A stretch of DNA of 64,000 bases from Orthonyx spaldingii (Eukaryota > Chordata > Aves > Passeriformes > Orthonychidae): positions 62,001 to 126,000 of the forward strand of contig VZTJ01000544.1 of the NCBI GenBank assembly GCA_013397795.1, in the 5' to 3' direction. Positions 27,301 to 40,263 of the stretch are shown here, in pieces; within the stretch, counting starts at the first letter, position 1, and the number at the start of each line of letters is the position of its first letter. The notes beneath the pieces were generated by a model, which was not told the origin of the DNA, did not search any database, and was given only the letters and a program-made list of their open reading frames with translations. Position numbers and translations under genes: made by a program.

Positions 27301-30300
27301 TCAGTTGCAACTGGGCATTACCTACAGCTAACGCATAAAACAGCAAAAAAGGCTATCAAGACAGGATTAAAAGGGCTGAATTTTACTTTCACTGGAACTT
27401 TAATGTCTTAGCTGAAATACCCCCAACATGATCAGTTAAAGCCCTCACCCAAAGCTCATCACCTTATACTCAATGAATAAAGGCTTCCAAGTATGTTGGA
27501 CATCTGCCCCATCTCTGAAGTTCTCTTATTTTCAGGAGACATTGCAGACCCCTAATTCTGAGCAAGGGACAACACACCTGGGAGTATTTTCATGCCAAGG
27601 CTCTCAGTGTGATGAAGCCTTAGTTTACTACATTGGGTTCCTGCATTTTAGTCAATTTTTGCAATTAATGTTTGTTTTAAGGGCCCCTTTCTTAAAGGGT
27701 TTATTTAAGAGCTGTCCAAGGACACTCATTTTATGTATTAAAAAGCAACCATTCAGAAAAAAAAGTGGTGATCAACCCACTTTGATTTAATATAGTTACC
27801 TTATGGAGCATGAGCAGCTAAAGAGAGCTATCAGCTCTTATTATAATTTAGTCATTTACACTTGCAGGGCAGACCAAGCAATGGTGCTGCATCCAGTGCT
27901 GAGCACTTCAGTCCCAGGAACAAGTGACAGCTTCAGCACTGCAAGCACATACCAGGCTGTGGCCCTGTTCAGAATGCAAAACCGGGCAAAGACAACAGAA
28001 ATTGAAAGGAAATGGGAGTAAAAATGCATCCAGGTACAGTAAAGTGGCTTTCCTACAATTTGTCTCACTGGTAATGTTCAGCTATTCTTCATTAAATTTA
28101 TATTTAGTACAGTTCTCACCCTGCCAAGCATGGATAGAGTGTCTGCGAGCATAGCTGATCTGAAGGTTTATAAAATCTTTTGATTTCACGTGATTCTAGA
28201 TTCTAGGTAAAAGACTAGATGAACATGTATAATATATAGCCTAGTTCAATATTTTACATTAAAGTGGGAACAATCTATAAGCATTTCAATTTTTTTCTCT
28301 AGAATATAAACAAGAAGGAAATGAAAGGCCACAATAAGGGAAATACTATATACTCAAGAACTTTTTTCAGTATAAATTGTAACTAACAATGAGGAATTCA
28401 TTAGCTCTGGGAATGCTCAGCCAACATCCTTACCAAATATGCTCAATATGACCGACAGTTAAAGGATTTCTGCTCACGATAAGGCAATTAAAAATGCTTA
28501 TGTTAAAACTAAAATGAAGCTAATCAGAAAATCTAAATCTTTCTGGACCCATCAAAAACATCATTCTGACTCTTGTTAAATTCTACAGAAATCTGATGTT
28601 TCTAGAGGGCTAGAAGAAAGAAATTTGACTTCAGAGAAGGTTTGAAAATTTCCCACTACCAAGTAGAGGAAAAAATAGAAACTCTAATGCAAATGTATGT
28701 GCCATAAGAGACTGAGTACCACAAAATGAAGTTGGTTGCAAGAAAATACTATTAAGGCATTAAACCAATGAAAAAAAAATGTAGAAAAGAGGGTTGCTAG
28801 GAGTTGTGACAAGTCACCTAATCCATCTCTCTGCCTGAAGGAAGACTAGAAGAATAGTGCCTTTAAAGCAAACCTTGAGGCACTGTGCTTTCCATCTCCA
28901 CTGAAGCTAGTTAGGCAGAAAAATTTAAACCTGATTCAAGCAAGGAAGACATGCCACCCCTTCCTCAGCTTTTTGACCCTGATGGTGGCACATTTGTCCA
29001 TCTATGCTGCCAGGCAGCTGAAGAGGGCCACGGGAAAGATGAAGGAGCCACAATATCTGGTCACAGACAAGTAGCCTTGTGCATCACCACTGCAGCTTTG
29101 GTAGCAGAAGGGGAGGCAGAATTCTTCTGCCTCACAAATCAGTCATTGCATTAGCCCTTCCCAAAAGCCTTTCACAATTATATAGCCTACCTCAGTTTAT
29201 CTATAACCTTGCATTTTAGTACTTGTGGTTTCCTTGTAAGCAGCCTAGGGAGGATGGAAGAAATATCTCTCAAATATGTCATGCTTGCACCCAATTCTTA
29301 ATCCTGCCATTATTCTCTCAAGATATGTATTTCAGTAATATTTTTTCTTTCTTTCCCTATTTTCTTCTTTAGAAATGTTGCTGGCAAAAACATCTAATGC
29401 CATTCTATGCAAATATAAGGAAAAAGGAAATAAGTGTTTCCACTTTGCAGAATTCCTGAGAACAGCAGAGATGGTGAGGGGGATAATAAAGATAGGCAGA
29501 CCAAGACAAAACAGCAGCTGTTTTCCAGCTGGAGAAGCCTCCAAGCTTAGCTAGTAATAGAGACTAAAGTCAAGATATGCTTCTAATAAGGCCAGGATTA
29601 ACTCACCATAATTATACCTTACAGTAAAGCTACTTCATCATCATGACACAACTATAAATAGAATATCATCACTTCACATTTTCCAATAAACTCAATACAT
29701 TCTGAAATAAGGTAGTAAAATCTGTGATTCCAGTGACACATAGCAGCTGCTATTTACCACAGAAACCCCTCTTAATAAATGCAGTATTAGGGGTTGATTT
29801 TATTTCAGAAGAGAGACTGAATTTTCTTCTGAAATGATAATTTATATATTTCCAGTATATCTAGGTCAGCGCAGTTTTTTGGTGCATGTGGAAAATTGAC
29901 TTCTGTGTACATTATCCTGTGATGAAAGAAGAAATCAACTGCATAGCACTGAAGTCTTTTCACTATTTTACCTCCTTCCATCAGGTAACTTTCCAAAATC
30001 TGCCTGGGCAAACTGCACAGAAAGCAATGCCTCGTTTGCACTTGAATAATTTTACTAAGGCCAAAAGAAAGGCTTAAAGGGCCACTCAGCAATCACAGGA
30101 ATTTATTCAAGCAGGATCTAAATGCAAATGTCTGAACTTCTTGAACGTATTCAGTTCTGGAACTCCAGTTAAGATCCTTAAGTATCAAATATTATGCTTT
30201 GTATTTGTAGTGAAAGTTTAGGGTTTCCTTTTACTCGTTATAATCTGTGTCTAGTGGTTTTAAGAGGAAGCTGCAAATATTTGCAAAGTTGAGAGATTAA

Positions 30301-31119
30301 TTATTTACTGCATTTTCTCTGTTTCTCTTCAGTTTCTCTGATTCAACTCACTGGGTCATGAAGTGTTGAGGTAGTTCTTAGAAAACATGGACTGTGTGAA
30401 CCAAAAAGGATAGCAAAGACATTAGAAGAGCTGGATGGCAGGGTTCAACCTTTTCTTAAAGGAAGCAAGAGGCCCATAAAAAGAGTAAAGAGACAAAGTA
30501 AGGTAAATAAATGCATTATAAAAGTAGGGAAGAAAGGCCCACTTCCTCTTCCCACTTCAGGTTGACATAAGGTTCTTGTTCAGACAGGAGGAACTGGTGT
30601 AGCATAGGTACAGCAGCTTCTCTTAGATGCTTCCTTCATGCAGCTGCCTTTTGAAAGCTGAATCAAATTGAGTTTGGGTTTGCAAGTGACTTGGACAGGT
30701 TTTGTTTTGCCGTCAGCTGAGGGATGCAGCCAAGCTGTTGCATGCCTGGTGGTGACTACCGATGGCATAAAGAACAGCAAATTAATGTGTACAAGAAATG
30801 CAGTATTCCCCTGAGAAAAAAAATAACATTTCCCAAAGTTACTGTGGTGTTCTCAGAGATCTGACAGAAGTAATTCTTCAGGATCTTAGTAACACCAGTG
30901 CTGATGCAAACGCCATCTCACAGAATATCTGGTTCCAGGACCTATTTAATCCTGAACACCCTAGATCTTTCAGAGAGCTACAGAGGTGGAAACCCATTTA
31001 TAAACTCTTCATTTGGAATAGCAGTACCCAGCTGCACTGACATCACAATAAATTGGCAAATTAGCCATGCATTTGTATGCAGTGTTCTCACACGTGGGTC
31101 ACTTAGGGAAATAAGGTGG
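18388..31119. other. Long AT-rich stretch, no gene seen
   Basis: About 12.7 kb with only short, unsupported open frames on either strand. A (TC)n-rich tract lies at about 22917-22946. No LTR ends, CR1 tail or convincing exon was found. It is best read as intronic or intergenic DNA. Confidence 0.55.
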
Positions 31120-31600
31120 CCTTGCTCAGCAAGCTCCCAGAAGCTGCCACTCTGCTCTGCTGTGCTGAAAGTAATTTAGATGTATTGTGTTTCTGGGTCC
31201 TCCTCATTCTCCTGTTCCCAAAAGGTAGGAGTGCTAGTGGAAAATTATTAAAACCTGATATTTTCGAAGGTGACTTGAGACATCAAAATCACTTCATTGC
31301 CAAGCTGCTGGGCTGCTTGCTTCTCCAAGAAAGTCAGCAGAGAGTAGTACTATAGAATAAACAGCAGCTCAGCATAACCATCACCTGAGATGGATGATAT
31401 ACAGGCAGGAGAAATGCTTAAGCATGTAGGTCATAAAATCCTAATATTCAAACAGAGATCAATAGAAACAGAAAAAGTGGTACAGAGAGAACAGTGGGTA
31501 AAGGTGTAAGTGAAAAGATGGATTCTGCTGGTAATTTCTGACTCTGATCTACCTTCCCTGGATTATTTGTCACTTGGTGTAAATGTGCACATTGCTTCAT
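31120..31600 (+). repeat. Old dispersed or duplicated sequence, copy 1
   Basis: The segment aligns collinearly with 41045-41520. Shared blocks include agaagctg-cac-ctgct-tg-tgtg-tgaaa at the start, 'cttctccaag' in the middle, and atttgtcactt near the end. Identity is visibly low, so the copies are old. It could be an unrecognised interspersed repeat or an ancient local duplication. Confidence 0.45.
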
Positions 31601-32658
31601 ATGTTGCCAATATATCACATGTAACATTTTTTATTATATTGCATAAATTATGTCCCCATTATGGCTGTACTGGATCTCAGTAAAAAATTCACTGCTTTAG
31701 CATTCCTGCTTGGATTTCACATTGAAGTTTGTCAGCTACATGAATCTCCCTTCATTCACTTTGTCATCAGTGAAAATTAATTTTCTTGTATGCTGCTCTT
31801 ATCACTTTTAGACAAATAGAAACTGTGTTTGGTACTGACTCACTGAAAGGAAATGAACATTCCTTCTTACTGTAAGGTGACATTAGTGACAATAAATCCT
31901 CCCATGACCTTAGTTAGCTGTCATTTGCTAGGCAATTCCCATACGTCTGAAGGGCTGTGATGTAGCCTATGGTTATCTAAAATAAGCTTAGAAAAGATTG
32001 TGTGAAAATGACGACTGTTTTTTAGGTTTTCTCTTGTATGTATGAAAGCTGTTGGGGATCTATTCCATATTTTTCAGAATTCTGTCTATTTAAACTAATG
32101 TATTAAAACTAGGTTTCATTTTTAAAAAGTGGTAGGCTTTCAAAAGTTCTGAAAACTCACAGCCCTCACTGAGGTCATTGAAGACTTTGGGGCATCAAAC
32201 TTTACAAAAAGATGAGAATTGTGTTTGGGCTATAGCAAAAAGGCGCTCCAGAAACTTACTTATTGCCCAATACTGGAGCAATTCCTAACAGAAGGAGTCT
32301 GTGCCAGAAGATCCTGTTCTATTATACACTTTGGCTGGTGTTGTAGATTGTATTTAAACCAGTGGTCATTTAAAAATTTTTCAGACTATCCAACAGAAGT
32401 GACTCTCAGAGTCACAGTCATTCTCAGCGCACTGGAGCTGCAAAGCTCCTGTCAGATGGGATGTGACTGAGGGGTACTGGAGACTCCAGGAGTGCTGTCA
32501 GAACACATTAACAAATCCATTTTTGCTTTTCTGTCATCATATCAAGATATCTGTGGCTCACTCTCTTTGGAAAGATTTAGTGTTTCGAAATCCCGGGTCT
32601 GGAAAATCTTCATGACTTCCACATTTTTGGCAGCTACCTCTTAAGAGCAGTTAGGATT
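31601..32658. other. Non-coding DNA, no gene seen
   Basis: No supported exon or repeat before the LTR insertion that follows. Confidence 0.5.
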
Positions 32659-32664
32659 CATACC

Positions 32665-33070
32665 TGTGGTAGTGTGCAGACCACCAGGGACATCCTGCTG
32701 GCCTGGCCACTCACCGCTCTTCATTCCACCTATCCTTCCCCTGTTCACCCAGGACTGGCCAGATGTCACGGGCTCGTCATTTGCCTATTGGCTTTCCTCT
32801 GGCCTTGCCCACCAGGGAGAGAGGGCATAAAGGACAGAGGCGAGAAGGGGGCTGGATCAGTCTGGCCACATTGTCCACTACACATCTGGTTATCCGTTTT
32901 TCCCTCCGTGAGGGAGAATAAAAGACTCTGATAAACGCAAGTAGTACGACTGTCTTTACCTGCCAGGAGCAGCCACCGCCCAGCCCAGGATCGGCGCTCC
33001 CGGGGCAGGGAGCTTCGGGGGCTAGACTCGGTGGCCTGGAGGAGACCATTGAGGAAACAGGAAAGCAACA
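32665..33070 (+). mobile_element. Solo LTR of an endogenous retrovirus (family B)
   Basis: The 406-bp block begins tgtggtagtg and ends agcaaca. It is flanked by a perfect 6-bp target-site duplication catacc (32659-32664 and 33071-33076). On the plus strand a TATA-like CATAAA lies at 32826-32831 and AATAAA at 32917-32922, giving the expected U3-R-U5 order. The GC-rich U5 follows. No internal retroviral genes adjoin it. The sequence does not resemble the other LTRs in the window, so it belongs to a different family. Confidence 0.85.
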
Positions 33071-33076
33071 CATACC

Positions 33077-36000
33077 CTAATATTTTTCAGATACCAAGAC
33101 ACATTTTGTGGAGAGTTACTGTAGAAATGCAACAGCTTTGATTTCTAATGAGAAGCAATGTTATCAGGGTTAATGACAACAGCTAGCTGCTTGGTCGGTT
33201 CCATAAATTAGTCAAAATAGAGGAGAGGGCATTAAAACCAAACAAATTTTCAAAGAGTCCATTTTGATTCAGTCCATAATGTGAGGAAATTGTGCATGAC
33301 AGTTACAAAAGGCAAAATTTCATCTCTGTTGTCCTTGTATTCCAGAGAGTCAGATCCAGAGGAGGTGCTGGGGAGAAACAGCTTGTTGTGCATTCCTGTC
33401 CATCCACTGTGTAACAGCCAATGGACGCATTGCAAGGAAGCAACAGAGGTTTGGAGCATTTCTCTATGAGAGGTCAGTCTGCACAACAGCTTCTCCCCAT
33501 GGCTAAGCTGGAAAACTGCTCCAAAACTACTCAGAACATTAAAAGTGGCTTTGAAATAAAGAGGATGAGTAAGTGAAGACAGAAGAGGAAGTTATTTGTA
33601 CAACTCATGTTTTGGGCCGAAGTGAATACAGGAGGACTGGTAGATATTAGTGAAGAATAGGTCATAGGAGCTGCTCTGCTTGAGTGATTGTAAGTATTTA
33701 ATTTGTTTGTAAATATTAGATCTTCAAGGTTTTTTTCTAGTTTAGTTCAGCATTATCCCTGTCAGAGGAAAGCTTAGCGGTATGTCAGCTGTTGGTCAAG
33801 CAGCCCATGTACCTTTATTAAATTCAGATTTAAAAGACAACTATTTGCGGAAGCCAGATTAATTCTTTGATTTATTTGGGGGAATAATTTTGGAGGGTAA
33901 TAATTTGAGGAGGTGTTAATTTGTAGACATGCCCCATTATCTCCAAATGTGCAAAAACATCTGATTTATTAAGGATTCTATATAATATGAAAATTTACAG
34001 AATAATAATGTTAATATTGCTTCAGCATAATTCATTTGTTTAGTTCAGAGTCAGTAGAGAGGAGCGTGGAGTTACTGCAGATAATGTAATTCAAGCCACC
34101 CCTCGTGCTGTTCTATAGCAAGCATTGGGACAGCAATTCATACTGTGCAGATGTACCACACTATACTGCTGTGCCCCTTAGCCTGAAATGTTCACTGATA
34201 AATTCAGTGTCCAATGGAGTGCAGCAATGGACATTGGAAGTGTTTTAGTGGAGGTGAAAACTTGCATTCCCCTTGTTTTTTACTAAAAACTCCAAAACGT
34301 TGATCCTAGAGAGGAAATGTAGCTGTTTAGCACAAGCATTCAGTTGGCTTGTGTTGCTGTTCAACCCTAAATACTTTAAGAACATTTCAAAAGCAGTGGT
34401 TTCTCCTCTTGTTTACTTCACGCCAGTCTTGCTTAGTAAGAGTTTAATCAGATCTAAGCTGTCTGTCTCTACCACAGCATTCCAGGACTCTGCTCTTAAT
34501 AGATATGCTTATTAATGTATATGCTAAAGGAAGCATATGGTTTTGCAAATCAGGGAAGAATTTATTTAGTAATAGAATTTTATTTAGAGATTTCTCATTA
34601 ATACTTTAAATCAGCTTTGGTTACAAGTATTTGCTTAAGTTTATGCAACATGAATTGCATATAACTACAACTCAAATTATTTCTTATGAATAATGTATTT
34701 GAACAAATATAGGCCTTTAAAGTATTTGCAGATCATTTGTAGTCAACTCATAATTTTTATGTCTGAGCTCATTTTTTCATATTGTTTACTTGTTAAGGTT
34801 AGAAGTGGGATTTTATATCTCTCTAAGTGTTTACTATGCAATTTTCAAGGTGTACGATCTTTTGCTTGAGGTGCCTTTTTCCATCTTCTTGAAAATCTCT
34901 GGGAGTCCACCTGTCTAATAGCATCCTGAAACATTTATTGTGTTTGAGTTTACTGTGCAGGTAATGGAAAGAAAAGCATAAACTGATGAAAAACGTTTCT
35001 CTTCTTCCTGTACAAATATTGAATTCATGCAATGGTTGGGCTACCATCTGATAAACTCTTTTGCATTCTTCCCATATGAAAATGTATATGTCCAAATATT
35101 CATGGCTAAATAGAATCCTAGTATGCATAGATTAGCATAATTCACATTAAAGCAGCAGAATAAACCTTGAGAAATATTTCAAGAGGAAATAATTTTGTTG
35201 CCAAGTCATGTTTTCTGTAACAGAAGTGTTTCTTTCAGATCAGTTTCTGAGCACCTGCTGGAAGCGCTGCTGTTTCTGGACCCCAGTGTCCTGGTGTAGC
35301 CCTGCTCAGCCTCATGCTGGCACTTCAGAGCTGGCATGGACTAAGGTATTTCTCATTTCTTTTAATTGATCCATTTCAAAAGTTTCTGCTCACCACTCAA
35401 CCCCTTGCTGGTCATTCAGTCACTCTCAGACTCCAGCCACACTTGTGCTTTGAAAGGGACAGCTCAGGGATGACAAGCCCATGAAAATGAAATGGCTTTT
35501 TTCTGTGTCAGTGCTTTTCCTGGGTGACAGGAGTTCTGCACAGGAACTCTATGGCCAAAAGGCTGCTTGTCCTCCCTGTGAGGGAGATTTGTGGTCCCTG
35601 CAGCCCTTTCCAGCAGGAGAGCCCCTGGCTGTGCCCAAGTGAGGCTCACCCTCTTGGAGACTTCAGACGTTTCCAGGAGGTATTGAAGCAAATTGCTTGG
35701 GCTTCTTGGAGTTGGGAGCGTAAAGGAAGCAGGAACAGCATGGTCTGGCTGGGAAGTGACACTTTGGATGTTGTGCTCTCACGCCCAGTGTGTGCGTGTG
35801 CAAATGGTACCGGGATAGGCATTTCTCCATTTGTTCATTTGAGTCCACGAGTGCCAGGGAAATAAATGCCTTAGAGCAGGAGCAGCAATGAACAGAGCTT
35901 ATGCTTTGTCCCAAGGGGAGTGCAACTTGCAGTGAGGCCACTTTAGCAGAAAGAACAATCAAATCAAACAGGGAATCAGGGATTTCTGAACACAGGCACA

Positions 36001-39000
36001 CTGTCTGATGCTAAGGACCAACATTTGAGTTCCTGGCTATGAGCCTTAGGCTTCATTTAGGCTCAGGTCTGGCAGTTATAGGCTCTGTGCAAGGGCAGCA
36101 CAGCCTTTCTGCTAGCCCTGATGGGCACCCATGCTACACTCCACATAAGATGTGAAACCAAGAGCTGTACAGACCTTCAAAGCTTTTGCAGTCTTCTGAA
36201 AAGCTACTTAGACAAAAATGTCCTTTGGCATTTTCATCTGTGCTCTGTTTAGTACTGTTACGGCTGTGCTGACATATTCTGCTGTGACTTTTCCAGTGCA
36301 ATTTTCCTTCCTGGTAGAATTAAGACAGTTTCTAACATGACTAGCTAAAAAAAGAAAAAACAATGGTGTTTGAAAGGATGCTGTCTATTAATATGCCTCG
36401 TAATTGGTATGTCCTGGATCTGTGTCCAAGAGGCAGAATTCCATAACCATTCAAATAACCTCTTTGATTGGTTAGAGTTTCCTGTCAATGCAAGGGGTGG
36501 GGAGCAACCAAATGGTGGCGACTTCCCCATTCTATTCCCTAGCCACTCGGGTCTCTGGGAAAAAATTACTCATGAATCAGCTTCCACAGATCAGTGGCCA
36601 TCATCCTCTGCCAGGAGACTTCGTTGCCAGGACAACTGTTGCCAAGACATGCTGGTTTTCCTAGGGAAGCATTTCAGTCTGTTATTTCTGTACATGTCTC
36701 CCATGTCTGTTGTTACACCCACGTGAGAAGCTATCAGAGTTTTAGCTTCATGTGGAAATTGGGAAATGGTAGGAAGGGAAAACAAGTCCAGTTACCAAAG
36801 GGGAATTGGCCATCCTAGAAGGATCTGCACGAACTTTATGGTCTGCCAGACTGTACATGCACTCTGCAAACAGAGGCCCCAAAGCCCAGAGCTGGGAGCC
36901 TCTTCAAGCCATGAGATCAAAATGAATTCCCAAACTTACAATACTTAAAAAAAACATTTATTTGGGAAGAGGACAAGGTGCTTGGGGATATTCTGCACTG
37001 TAATAAATATCTATATATGCTCTTATGATTGAGTACAGTGGCTGTGATCAGCCACTGCATGTGCTGGAAGCAAGAGGTTCCACCACCTCACCCAACCTGA
37101 GAAATGATTTTGGAATGACTGAAATATCCTCAAAGGACCACACTGTTCCCTTTGAAACTGCTTGTGAGTTTTATATGACCCAAAAGATTGCCTTAGCTTC
37201 ACTTTGTTAGTGGTACAATGTTAATGGTATACACACAGCAATAAAGAATCCCCCTAGTTACAGATGTTTTTTAAGTTTATGATTCAAAACTTTACCACTC
37301 CTGTATTAGTTTCCTGTCTGATTGTGGGTTTTTTGCATCAGATTCTTTTTGTTCAAGTGGAAAGTGGTTTTGATTATTCTATAATATTAGCTAAAACTCA
37401 ACTGAATGGCTGTAAACTAGTTAAATGAATAAAATGCTCTCTTGAGAAATACGAAGAAATTTAACACTATTCTTGTCCACCAGAGGTCACTTACAGGCCA
37501 CTTTACTCATTGCTGTCTGTGCTTTCACTTGCCTAGTTAGCACCTGTCATTTCCCCTATTTAGTGCTTTTGGATCAGTTGTTGGATCAGAAATGCAGGTC
37601 CTGAAGACCCTACTAATGACTTTGAACCTTTTCTGGAATCATTAACTTTAAGAAGCAGAAAGGAAAAATCCTACTGACACATAATAAAAATCATTAAGAA
37701 CTCTTAAGGACTTTACTGATCCCATAATCCCAGTAGGTAATCTCAGTATCTACACCATGCTTCACAAGTTTTGCTGTGCATATTAAAGGATCTTGAGTGT
37801 GACAAGATCCTACCCTGTACTACTAAATCTACATGGGATTCCTATCTGGATTCTTACCTTATCAGTCTTCACAAATCCTTTCACAATGTGGACTTAAGTT
37901 GAGAAGCAAAATGTGTTTACAGCTTCTGATGCTTGAACTGTATGTGGATGTCAGCTCTTGAATGCTAATGGAAGTTTCTGCTTCATAAATTTTTGCAGCA
38001 AAATGATGAAAACCCTTGAGAAATCTTTATTTGACACATCAGTTGTTGAATGTGAACAACTCATCCAGCTTTGGCAAAAGCTGCCATTCCACATCTTCTG
38101 TTGCAGATAGGGTGAAAAGCTGGAAATCAGCCCTTATGCATCAAGATGGCCTCATTATGGCCTGTGTTTGAAGAAGTCTCAACAGAAAAAAAAACACCCT
38201 TCCCCTTACACTTCATTTACAGTAAAGGAAAATGACTGAGAATATTCCTGTTCCCCCAAGCTGAATGAAGGACAGAAATTCCCCAGTAGTATATAGACCT
38301 CTTTAGCCCAATAATTAGATAATGTGCTCTGAACTTTGTATGAATGGCGCTTATTTTTGTTTAGTTACTTTTTGATGGCAAGATTTAACCACTTCTTTCT
38401 CAGACCAATATAGTGCTGAACAGTTCAGTATCATATATGTGTGTCAGCATCAATGTATTTTTGTTTGATTCAGTTGAGTAAATATCAAAGCGTCAACTGT
38501 GGTTTTATCATGAAGCACTGTAATTTATCTTTATATGTGGAGGTACTGGAGCAGACAAAGCCCTGTAATATTCTGTCTCTCTAGCTCTCTAATTCTTTTA
38601 ATACTGGGATAAGATCATAGTTATCCTCAAGTATAAAGGTATAAATATTTTACAGTGTGCTTAGTTTTCCATTTACACTAAACAATGCATTCTTTGCAGG
38701 AGTCAAACAGAAAGCTGGGTGAAAAGTGGCCTGGTGCTGGATAAAAACTTTTATGGAGTTCCACAGGCAGATGCATTACAAGTGTGTAAGGTAGGATCCC
38801 TTAAAACTCCATGAAGGTGAGAAGTTGTTCAACTTTGTAGTCCAACTTTTACAATGGAAGTAGAAGAGCTGACGAAAGATAGTAAGAACAGCATCTTGAT
38901 GTTATTTATCTTCTTTCAGAATCTCATGTTTTAAACCTGACATCTCTTTTACCTCAGATGACAGGCAATTCAGTCAGCAAATTTCAGAGGAGGAGGAGGA

Positions 39001-39003
39001 AAA
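33077..39003. other. AT-rich non-coding DNA, no gene seen
   Basis: No supported exon, LTR or CR1. Short open frames at 35.5-36.7 kb lack splice signals or a recognisable protein. A short GA-rich run (aggaggaggagga) lies at about 38988-39000, just before the next LTR. Confidence 0.5.
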
Positions 39004-39009
39004 GCTCAG

Positions 39010-39644
39010 TGTAGCAGCAAGCTCTGCTGGGGGGGAGATGGTGCCAAGCGGCGGCTACCTTCCCAGTGTCATCTCCAGCTCAGGAGCTGCCTGCCCGGTC
39101 CAGACCTGTCTGCTCGTCCCCGCGCGCTCGGCAGCTCAGTTGGCGAGAGACAAGAAGGGTTCCCATATAGAGTTCCATGGGGTTGGTTTATTCTTGGAGG
39201 GTAGAGGGACAGCAAATGTGGATGGGGAGCACACGAAGTGGTCCATGGACGGAGACAGAGGACAATGGGCAGTGACAGCAGGTTTTATACGGGGGCGAGC
39301 GAAGTCTGATAGCTAATGGGTATAGGGCAAAAGGGCGGAGTGCAGGCGGGACCTGGACGGGAGAACCAACCGTCAGGGACAAGGGAGATATTGATAACTT
39401 ATAAACGAATGGAGTAACCAGGAAGGGAGAACTTTCTGGTAACGGGGGACGAACAAGGGGATGAAGGGTGGGATAACAACAGCCAACCGGGAGGAGAGAA
39501 CCGAAGTACATTAACGTAATAAAACCTAAAGGACTGTGGGAGACCTTTTCCTCGCCATGAGGCTAAGGGGGGCTGTTGAAGGTATACTTGTCCCACCAGT
39601 AGACTGTCCTGTGGTTTGCAGGGACAGGCACACGTGCCCTCAAA
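39010..39644 (-). mobile_element. Solo LTR, family A, second copy
   Basis: The 635-bp element is flanked by the perfect 6-bp duplication gctcag (39004-39009 and 39645-39650). On the minus strand TATAAAA is at 39293-39299 and AATAAA at 39187-39192, about 100 bp further on. It is strongly similar to 49651-50266: both contain the same 20-base run gggagatattgataacttat followed by aaacgaatgg. The terminal dinucleotide at the U3 edge has decayed: the minus strand begins TTTGAGGGCA where the other copy has TGTGGGGGCA. It is a solo LTR, with no adjoining gag, pol or env. Confidence 0.88.
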
Positions 39645-39699
39645 GCTCAGTACAGGTGTTCTTAATGGTCACTATCCTGAGTTAGGGACTGTACTAGTT

Positions 39700-39759
39700 T
39701 GGTTCGAAACCGGGCAGAAACACTAATTTCGTGTAGTGGCTTGAGTTCGTTCACCTGAG
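39700..39759 (+). other. tRNA-Val-like sequence inside the LTR edge
   Basis: Positions 39701-39722 (ggttcgaaac cgggcagaaa ca) match the T-arm and acceptor end of a eukaryotic tRNA-Val with one difference. The next bases, up to about 39759, contain gtgtagtgg and gttcgttcacct, like the 5' half of the same tRNA. The halves are in swapped order, so this is not a functional tRNA gene. It may be chance, a captured tRNA, or a tandem tRNA-derived unit that runs into the gap. Confidence 0.3.
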
Positions 39760-39793
39760 TTTTTGGCTAAACGCCAGCACACTTACCAGATTT

Positions 39794-39946
39794 NNNNNNN
39801 NNNNNNNNNNNNNNNNNNNNNNNNNNNNNNNNNNNNNNNNNNNNNNNNNNNNNNNNNNNNNNNNNNNNNNNNNNNNNNNNNNNNNNNNNNNNNNNNNNNN
39901 NNNNNNNNNNNNNNNNNNNNNNNNNNNNNNNNNNNNNNNNNNNNNN
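39794..39946. other. Assembly gap (153 Ns)
   Basis: Run of undetermined bases inside the ERVL-like LTR. Any open frame drawn across it is an artefact. Confidence 1.
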
Positions 39947-40263
39947 CATTTTTGCAGAAGGGGTTGTTTCTGCTGCTACATGGAGGGGGAAGGGCAAGGG
40001 CCCAGCCTTACCAGAGAGAGAAGCACAGGACTTGCTTCTCTGGCAGCAACAGGACAGGAAAAGAGGGTTTTTTCTCAGGTGCATCTCTCTTAAATATGGT
40101 TTTTTCCCTGGAGGCGGAACAACTTTTAATTGGATTATACACCCATCAATACTCAAAACTAGCTGGTCACTGGCTCTGTTTCCCAGGAAGCAAGGTGCAC
40201 TACTTCCTGCACTATAGGTCACTTGAAAGACTGACCATTCCTGGGTAAACCCACGACAGGGAC

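Larger units (their letters stand above)
39690..40258 (+). mobile_element. Solo LTR, probably ERVL-like, interrupted by an assembly gap
   Basis: The element begins tgtactagtttggtt and ends gggtaaacccacgaca, which resembles the termini of common avian LTRs that start TGTACTGGTTT. It is flanked by a perfect 5-bp duplication gggac (39685-39689 and 40259-40263). Five-base duplications fit class III/ERVL-type integration. About a quarter of it is Ns (39794-39946). It sits only 45 bp from the preceding LTR. The family assignment comes from remembered terminal motifs; the boundaries come from the sequence. Confidence 0.72.

Noticed and set aside
28951..29154. 67-codon plus-strand frame beginning MPPLPQLFDP as a gene
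   Set aside because: No splice signals, promoter or homology; its length is within chance for this window.
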